Of a stretch of DNA of 8,563 bases, positions 1 to 5,211 are shown piece by piece. A program made the translations under genes and the position numbers. Numbering within the stretch: the stretch's first letter is position 1; each line of letters opens with the position of its first letter. The DNA is from Bacteroidota bacterium (GTDB lineage Bacteria > Bacteroidota > Bacteroidia > Flavobacteriales_F > PHOS-HE28), in assembly GCA_023428865.1 (NCBI GenBank), contig JAEYWT010000057.1, positions 1 to 8,563 of the forward strand. The letters run 5' to 3'. A model generated the notes under the pieces. The model had not been told where the DNA came from. It ran no database searches and saw only the letters and a list, made by a program, of their open reading frames with translations.

Positions 1-1
1 G

Positions 2-115
2 GTCTATGTGCAACCGAACCCGGAACTGGCACGCGAGCTCCTAGCCGATATCACTCCCCTGCTAACCCTGATGTCCAGCATCCTTGTCATACTTGCTGTT
101 ACACGCAACCTGTAA
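2..115 (+). CDS. Wza-like polysaccharide export protein, C-terminal fragment
   Basis: Only the last 37 codons are present; the gene begins upstream of the window. The frame opens at base 2 and stops with TAA at 113-115. It begins VYVQPNPE and continues into a hydrophobic stretch (LLTLMSSILVILAV) before a short RNL tail. Outer-membrane polysaccharide export (OPX/Wza) proteins of Bacteroidota commonly end like this: a 'D-x-V-Y-V-x-P' strand closing the soluble part, then one C-terminal hydrophobic helix. The stop lies 9 bases before the tyrosine autokinase start, and Wza-Wzc adjacency is the standard order for these partners. The SLBB and export domains are outside the window, so the assignment rests on tail shape and position. 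A different membrane-anchored protein is possible. Confidence 0.66.
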   Translation, partial: VYVQPNPELARELLADITPLLTLMSSILVILAVTRNL

Positions 116-124
116 CCGAACCGT

Positions 125-2584
125 ATGATCAACGAGGACGCCAACAGCTCACGGAACGTAAACATCGAGAGCTACAAGGAGCGGATCACGAACTTCAGCC
201 AGGAGTTCGAGATCGGGCTGTTCCTCTTCATCCTCAACCGCAGCCTGATCTGGATCGCGCTGTGCATGCTCACCGCCTTGGCTTCGGCGTTGATCTACCT
301 GCGTTATACGGCCCCCACTTACGAAGCCCGCTCGGTGATCCAGTTACGATCGAACAATACAGCGAAGGAAGTGCTTAGCATGGGTGCTGTGGTGGATGAA
401 TCCGAGAACATCGTAGCCGAAGTGGAGTTCATGCGCTCCAAGACCTTCCTTAACCGCCTCATTGACAAGTTGCCTTTGCAGGTGAGCTACTACAATAGGG
501 GGCAGATCCTCACCGAGGAGTACTATACCTGGTCGTTCTTCAAGGTGAACGACCTGCAGGTGCAGGACTCCAGCATTCTGGACGTTCCAGTGAACCTGGT
601 ATTTGATGGACGAAATGGTCTGAAGATCTGGTACACCGTGGCTGGGGTGCAGTTCGAGGGAAAATTCAAGACCAACGAACGGATCCGCACCAAGCACTTC
701 GACTGCGATCTAGTGGTGGACGACCATCCTGTTCTACGCGACCCGGAGAATACGCTCAACCTGTTCTTCCGGATCAACTCCAAGGAGAGTCTGATGGCAC
801 GGTACATGCCCAAGTTGAAAGCCGATGTGCTGGATTACAATGCACTGACGATCCTGGTCAGCTTCAGGGACGAGAACGCTAAGCTGGCTCACGATATGGC
901 CGAGGCCGCTGCGACCGAGTACCTCACTTCCGAACTAGAGCGGCGCAGTGAAAGCTCAAAAAGCGTTATCGAGTTCATCCGCTCGCAGAAAGACACCGTA
1001 GCCGCGGCCCTTCGTGATTCCGAATACAGGTTGCAGAGGTTCCGGATCGAGAATCAGGTAGCCGACCTATCGCAGCTCACTCCGGTCTTCATGGAGCGTT
1101 CGGAACGTTACCAGGATGAACGCACCAAACTCACCTTGGAGATCGAACTTCTGCGCGCCATGGCGAAAGCTACGGACAAGCCGATGCCAGAGATCAATTC
1201 CTACGACCTCTTGCCGATGCTCTTGGGCACCGACTATGAACGTGTGCTTTCCGTTACCATCAACGAACTGCTCAAACTCCTGAACGAACGGGAGCGTTTG
1301 TACATGGAGGGCACGGACAAGAACTTGGAGATCATCTCCCTCGAACGTCGCATCGCTATCCAAAAGAAGGTCGTGCTCGAAAGCCTACGCGAACTTTTGC
1401 TCCGCGCCGAGAACAAGCGCGAAGAACTGGATCTTATCCAGCGCGATTTCGAGGGCCGCTTCCGCAGTTTACCGGAGAAAGAGCTCGAGTTCGGCCGGAT
1501 CGAACGTGTTTTCGCGATCAATGAGAAGTACTACACCCTACTTCTTGAAAAGGACATCGAATACAACATCAGCAACGCGGGGTTCGTGGCCCAGCACCGC
1601 ATCCTGGAGGAGGCCGCAGTGCCATACGCACCGATCTTTCCAAAACGTAACCTCATCCTCATCTACTATCTGGCCACAGGAGCCATCATCAGCTTCCTCA
1701 TCGTGCTGATACGCTACATCCTGCATGACAACATCACCTCGCTGCACGATATAGCCAAACTCTCCAATGCCAGCATATCCATCCTGGGCATGGTGCCCAA
1801 GTACAAGAAGGACATTCCCATTTCGCAACTGCTGATCGACAAGAACCCGAAGTCGCTCATCGCTGAGTCGTTCAGGACCATACGAACGAACCTCCAGTTC
1901 GTGGACAACACCGACGGCGCCAAGACCATCGCCATCACTAGCACCATCTCCGGCGAAGGCAAGACCTTCGTAGCCATCAATCTGGCCGGTATCATCTCCT
2001 TCAGTGGCAAACGCGTGATCGTGCTTGACCTTGACATGCGGAAACCGAAGATCCACTTGGGTTTCGGGGTGGAGAACATCAAGGGCATGAGCACCCTGCT
2101 CATCAATAAGGATGAGTTGAACGGGTGCATCCAGCAAAGCGCCCTGCCTGGCTTGGATTTCATCACGGCAGGCCCCATTCCGCCGAATCCTTCAGAGCTC
2201 ATCATCAGCCCACGCATGACCGACATCCTGGATGAGCTGAAATTGGCCTATGATATCATCCTGATCGATAACCCACCGGTAGGCCTGGTCACCGATGGCA
2301 TACCCATCATCCAGCGTGCGGATTACCCGATCTACATCTTCCGCGCTGACTACAGCAAGAAACAGTTCGTGCAGAACGTGGACCGCCTCATCAACGAGAA
2401 CAACATCAGACGGTTGAGCACCATCTTGAACAGTGTGGATATCGACCGTAACAAATACGGCTACAACTACGGATACGGGTATGGCTACGGATACGGTTAT
2501 GGCCAGGGTTATGGCGGTGGCTATTACGAAGAACGCACGCCCACCAAGACCGGTCTGTTGAGCTGGCTCTTCGGACGATCATGA
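125..2584 (+). CDS. Wzc-type polysaccharide co-polymerase / tyrosine autokinase (BY-kinase)
   Basis: This 819-residue inner-membrane protein should control chain length and export of a surface polysaccharide through cycles of tyrosine autophosphorylation. Visible parts are a cytosolic N-terminus (about 1-40), TM1 (about 41-60) and a large periplasmic Wzz-like domain with charged, probably coiled-coil stretches (about 265-440). A proline-containing segment (AAVPYAPIFP, 497-506) leads into TM2 (about 509-531). The cytosolic kinase has the oligomerisation motif E-x2-R-x2-R (E581, R584, R587), Walker A ending SGEGKT (609-614, K613), Walker A' VLDLDMRKP (633-641, D635 and D637) and Walker B IILIDNPP (711-718, D715). 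A tail with eleven tyrosines (778-801), mostly alternating with glycine, supplies the autophosphorylation cluster expected of the family. At 819 residues it is longer than enterobacterial Wzc (about 720). The fused kinase resembles the proteobacterial form rather than the split CapA/CapB form. ATG at 125 leaves a plausible cytosolic N-terminus before TM1. Confidence 0.95.
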   Translation: MINEDANSSRNVNIESYKERITNFSQEFEIGLFLFILNRSLIWIALCMLTALASALIYLRYTAPTYEARSVIQLRSNNTAKEVLSMGAVVDESENIVAEVEFMRSKTFLNRLIDKLPLQVSYYNRGQILTEEYYTWSFFKVNDLQVQDSSILDVPVNLVFDGRNGLKIWYTVAGVQFEGKFKTNERIRTKHFDCDLVVDDHPVLRDPENTLNLFFRINSKESLMARYMPKLKADVLDYNALTILVSFRDENAKLAHDMAEAAATEYLTSELERRSESSKSVIEFIRSQKDTVAAALRDSEYRLQRFRIENQVADLSQLTPVFMERSERYQDERTKLTLEIELLRAMAKATDKPMPEINSYDLLPMLLGTDYERVLSVTINELLKLLNERERLYMEGTDKNLEIISLERRIAIQKKVVLESLRELLLRAENKREELDLIQRDFEGRFRSLPEKELEFGRIERVFAINEKYYTLLLEKDIEYNISNAGFVAQHRILEEAAVPYAPIFPKRNLILIYYLATGAIISFLIVLIRYILHDNITSLHDIAKLSNASISILGMVPKYKKDIPISQLLIDKNPKSLIAESFRTIRTNLQFVDNTDGAKTIAITSTISGEGKTFVAINLAGIISFSGKRVIVLDLDMRKPKIHLGFGVENIKGMSTLLINKDELNGCIQQSALPGLDFITAGPIPPNPSELIISPRMTDILDELKLAYDIILIDNPPVGLVTDGIPIIQRADYPIYIFRADYSKKQFVQNVDRLINENNIRRLSTILNSVDIDRNKYGYNYGYGYGYGYGYGQGYGGGYYEERTPTKTGLLSWLFGRS
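2468..2503 (+). repeat. 18-bp tandem repeat encoding Tyr-Gly units
   Basis: Two adjacent 18-base units, 2468-2485 and 2486-2503, each encode YGYGYG. They differ at one base only (GGG versus GGT for the fourth codon). A further GGTTATGGC at 2507-2515 repeats the end of the second unit. The unit is a multiple of three, so gain or loss of a copy keeps the kinase frame and changes only the number of tail tyrosines. Confidence 0.85.
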
Positions 2585-3141
2585 TGAACGTTGGAACGAC
2601 ACCTTTGAACGGCCTACTGATCTTGAAGCCCAGGATCTTCGCAGACGAGCGCGGTCATTTCCTGGAGACCTTCAATCAAGCTCGTTTCGCTGAAGCCACC
2701 GGCATCGATGCCAGGTTCGTGCAGGACAATGAGAGCGTTTCCACCGCCCGGGTATTGCGCGGCCTGCATTTCCAAGTGGACCCCCATGCACAAGGCAAGC
2801 TCGTACACGTAGTGCGTGGCGCTGTGCTTGATGTGTGCGTGGATATCAGACCCCAGAGCCCCACCTTCGGCAAGCACATCAAGGTGCGCTTGGATGGCGC
2901 CACCAAGGAGATGCTCTGGATCCCACCCGGATTCGCCCACGGTTTCGTGGTACTGGAGCACGATGCCGTCTTCGCTTACAAGTGTACCACGTACTACACC
3001 CCCGCTGCTGAGCGTACCATCCGGTGGAACGATCCCGACCTGGCCATCGATTGGGGCGTGGAGGCCCCGGTGGTGAGCGAAAAAGATGCCGCAGGAATGA
3101 GCTTCGCGGAGTTCGCGGCAGCGGCAAATGCCGAGCGATAG
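2581..3141 (+). CDS. rfbC: dTDP-4-dehydrorhamnose 3,5-epimerase (RmlC)
   Basis: This cytosolic cupin enzyme of 186 residues epimerises C3 and C5 of dTDP-4-keto-6-deoxyglucose in dTDP-L-rhamnose synthesis. Family signatures are in order: DERGHFLETF (22-31), VQDNESVS (47-54), RGLHFQ (60-65) with the catalytic base His63, AQGKLVHVVRGAVLDV (70-85), WIPPGFAHGF (113-122), AYKCT (132-136) with the active-site Tyr133, and RWNDPDLAIDW (148-158). D169 sits where the Asp of the His-Asp pair is expected. Length is normal for the family (about 180-185). The ATG at 2581 overlaps the kinase stop (ATGATGA); the second ATG at 2584 is an equally good start, so one N-terminal Met is uncertain. The overlap implies co-expression with the polysaccharide genes. 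A dTDP-sugar 3- or 5-epimerase of related specificity is the main alternative. RmlA, RmlB and RmlD are not in the window. Confidence 0.95.
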   Translation: MMNVGTTPLNGLLILKPRIFADERGHFLETFNQARFAEATGIDARFVQDNESVSTARVLRGLHFQVDPHAQGKLVHVVRGAVLDVCVDIRPQSPTFGKHIKVRLDGATKEMLWIPPGFAHGFVVLEHDAVFAYKCTTYYTPAAERTIRWNDPDLAIDWGVEAPVVSEKDAAGMSFAEFAAAANAER

Positions 3142-3144
3142 GTC

Positions 3145-4227
3145 ATGTACAGCCCCACCCAGCAGTTCCTCATCTATTCAGGGCTCTTCTTCGCAGCGCT
3201 GGTCTTCAGCCTTGTGATCAATTCCGTGTTCATGCGCTTTGCCCGCACCTTGGGTATGCGCGATGAAGAACAGACCCTCATACGCTGGAGCAGCACGGCC
3301 AAACCATCCCTCGGCGGCATCTGTTTCTACATCCTCTTCCTGGCCTGTTTCTCGCTTTACGGTGTGCTCTTCCCCGGGCAACGCGAAGAAGCACTACGGC
3401 CTGAACTGCTCGGCTTGCTTGCCGCTACCTCACTGGGTTTCCTCATGGGCCTTGCCGATGATGCATACAACACCAAGCCACTCTTGAAGTTCCTGGTGCA
3501 GCTCGGCTGTGGCGGTATCCTCATCGCTTCAGGTTCCTGCATCGACGTGTTCGAAGCCCATTGGCTCAATGTGGCACTCACCTTGTTCTGGGTGGTGGGT
3601 ATGATGAACTCCATCAATATGTTGGACAACATGGATGGCATCACCACCTCGGTCTCCATCGCCATCCTCATCGCAGGCGTAATGTCCATACTCGTGATCG
3701 GACCCGTGGATCCGGTGTACATGGTGTTGCTTATCGGCACCATGGCCTCCCTCACCGGCTTCCTCTTTTTCAACTGGAACCCCTCGCGTATGTTCATGGG
3801 TGATACCGGCAGCCAATTCCTGGGTGTACTGCTGGCTTTCGTTGGCATCCGTTTCTTCTGGAACGCACCCAGCATCGAAGGCCATTGGGAACCCGCGCGC
3901 CAGGCGCTAAGTGCGGTCATCGTTTTCCTGGTACCGATCATGGACACATCCGTGGTCACCATCAACCGCTTGCTGAAAGGCCGTAGCCCCTTTGTGGGTG
4001 GCCGAGACCACACCACCCACCACTTGAGCTACGCCGGCCTGAGCGATGGTCAGGTAGCACTCACCTTCATCGGGCTCTCTTTGCTGCATGTGTTCCTTAC
4101 CTTCGTCATGTGCAGGTACATCCCGGTGTGGGAGAACCTTCACACCGTGATCTTCGTTTCCTATGCGCTCATCGCGTTCCTGACTTTCTTCATCCTTACC
4201 CGAAAGACCAAACCCGCTACCACATGA
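3145..4227 (+). CDS. WecA/MraY-family polyprenyl-phosphate sugar-1-phosphate transferase (GT4)
   Basis: This 360-residue polytopic membrane enzyme should move a sugar-1-phosphate (GlcNAc-1-P or similar) from a UDP-sugar to undecaprenyl phosphate, starting a lipid-linked glycan. About eleven hydrophobic segments can be picked out by eye, from residue 8 to 352, which fits the family topology. Conserved cytosolic motifs are PSLGG (54-58), ADDAYNTKP (104-112, Asp105 and Asp106 for Mg2+ binding), NMLDNMDG (158-165), MGDTGS (218-223) and a histidine motif DHTTHHL (288-294). The last resembles the WecA HIHH loop with one extra residue. It begins 3 bases after rfbC stops, and its stop overlaps the next start, so it sits in a tightly packed operon. 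Substrate cannot be read from sequence. MraY itself is unlikely because the neighbours are polysaccharide rather than division genes, and wecA or tagO would over-specify the symbol. Confidence 0.92.
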   Translation: MYSPTQQFLIYSGLFFAALVFSLVINSVFMRFARTLGMRDEEQTLIRWSSTAKPSLGGICFYILFLACFSLYGVLFPGQREEALRPELLGLLAATSLGFLMGLADDAYNTKPLLKFLVQLGCGGILIASGSCIDVFEAHWLNVALTLFWVVGMMNSINMLDNMDGITTSVSIAILIAGVMSILVIGPVDPVYMVLLIGTMASLTGFLFFNWNPSRMFMGDTGSQFLGVLLAFVGIRFFWNAPSIEGHWEPARQALSAVIVFLVPIMDTSVVTINRLLKGRSPFVGGRDHTTHHLSYAGLSDGQVALTFIGLSLLHVFLTFVMCRYIPVWENLHTVIFVSYALIAFLTFFILTRKTKPATT

Positions 4228-5192
4228 AACCCGCACCCAACACCGCACACCTGCTCCTGCGCACCATGCTCTGGGCCGTGCTTTTGTTGGGCGGCTCGCT
4301 GGCTCTGCACCTGTTCACCTACAGCACCTTCGTGGTGAACAACGACCTGGACCACCAGCGCGATTTCAACGATGGCTACAAGGTCTTCTCTCTCACCCTG
4401 CCCAACGAACTCACCTTCTGCGGGGAGCAGGTGCCACTTAATCGCCTCGATGTGCGCGAACGCTTGGACCGCGAACTACTGGTGAACACCTATTGGCAGA
4501 GCAATACCCTGCTTGCGCACAAACGCGCCGCACGATGGTTCCCCTTGATCGAAGGCATACTGAAGCGCGAAGGCATACCCGAAGACCTCAAGTACATCGC
4601 TGTGATCGAAAGCGGCCTTACCAACGTGGTCTCACCTGCGGGCGCCACCGGTTATTGGCAGTTCATGAAGGAGACCGGCATGAGCCATGGTTTGGAGGTG
4701 AACGGCGAAGTGGACGAGCGCTACCACGTGGAGAAGAGCACCGTGGCCGCTTGCAAATACCTGCGCAACGCGTACAAGAAGTACGGGAACTGGGCACTTG
4801 CAGCCGCCTCGTACAACCTGGGGCAAGGTGGCGTGGATAAACAACTGGGTCGCCAGAAGCGCGACAACTACTTCGACCTGTTGTTGAACGAGGAGACCGG
4901 CCGCTACGTGTACCGCATCCTGGCCATGAAGGAGATCCTGCGCGACCCCGAGCGTTATGGTTTCCACCTGCGCAAGAAAGACCTCTACGCACCGTACCGC
5001 ACTCGCACCACCACTATTACGGGACCGGTAGGCGACCTGGCCGATTGGGCCATTGCCAATGGCACCGATTACAAGACCTTGAAACTGCTCAATCCGTGGT
5101 TGCGAGACAACCACCTTACCAACCGCGAGAACCGCACCTACAGCGTGCTGCTCCCTGCGGAAGGCTTCGACTCGGCCCCCGCCGAAGACTGA
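4224..5192 (+). CDS. Lytic murein transglycosylase, MltD-like, with LysM-like C-terminus
   Basis: This 322-residue enzyme should cleave the MurNAc-GlcNAc bond of peptidoglycan in the periplasm to give 1,6-anhydro ends. An N-terminal hydrophobic segment (about 10-31) follows a short basic start and looks like an anchor or signal peptide; no lipobox Cys follows it. The SLT/family 1 catalytic domain covers about 105-245: YIAVIESGL (124-132) with catalytic Glu129, SPAGATGYWQFM (137-148), the AAASYNLG motif (193-200), and the trailing NEETGRYVYRI segment (222-232). Residues about 265-310 (DLADWAIANGTDYKTLKLLNPWL and flanks) look like a degenerate LysM fold that could bind glycan. I chose ATG 4224, not the upstream in-frame ATG 4110, because the upstream stretch lies inside the transferase gene, is polar and unrelated, and would bury the signal segment. 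The ATGA overlap at 4224-4227 suggests translational coupling. Confidence 0.92.
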   Translation: MKPAPNTAHLLLRTMLWAVLLLGGSLALHLFTYSTFVVNNDLDHQRDFNDGYKVFSLTLPNELTFCGEQVPLNRLDVRERLDRELLVNTYWQSNTLLAHKRAARWFPLIEGILKREGIPEDLKYIAVIESGLTNVVSPAGATGYWQFMKETGMSHGLEVNGEVDERYHVEKSTVAACKYLRNAYKKYGNWALAAASYNLGQGGVDKQLGRQKRDNYFDLLLNEETGRYVYRILAMKEILRDPERYGFHLRKKDLYAPYRTRTTTITGPVGDLADWAIANGTDYKTLKLLNPWLRDNHLTNRENRTYSVLLPAEGFDSAPAED

Positions 5193-5211
5193 GCCAGCCC
5201 GACGACAGACC

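Noticed and set aside
4110..4223. N-terminal extension of the transglycosylase from an upstream in-frame ATG
   Set aside because: It overlaps the end of the transferase gene in another frame, encodes a polar unrelated segment, and would place the signal or anchor helix internally. The ATG at 4224 fits the family.
3145..4227. MraY of peptidoglycan synthesis
   Set aside because: The fold is shared, but the location within a Wza/Wzc/RmlC cluster away from mur and fts genes favours a surface-glycan initiating transferase.
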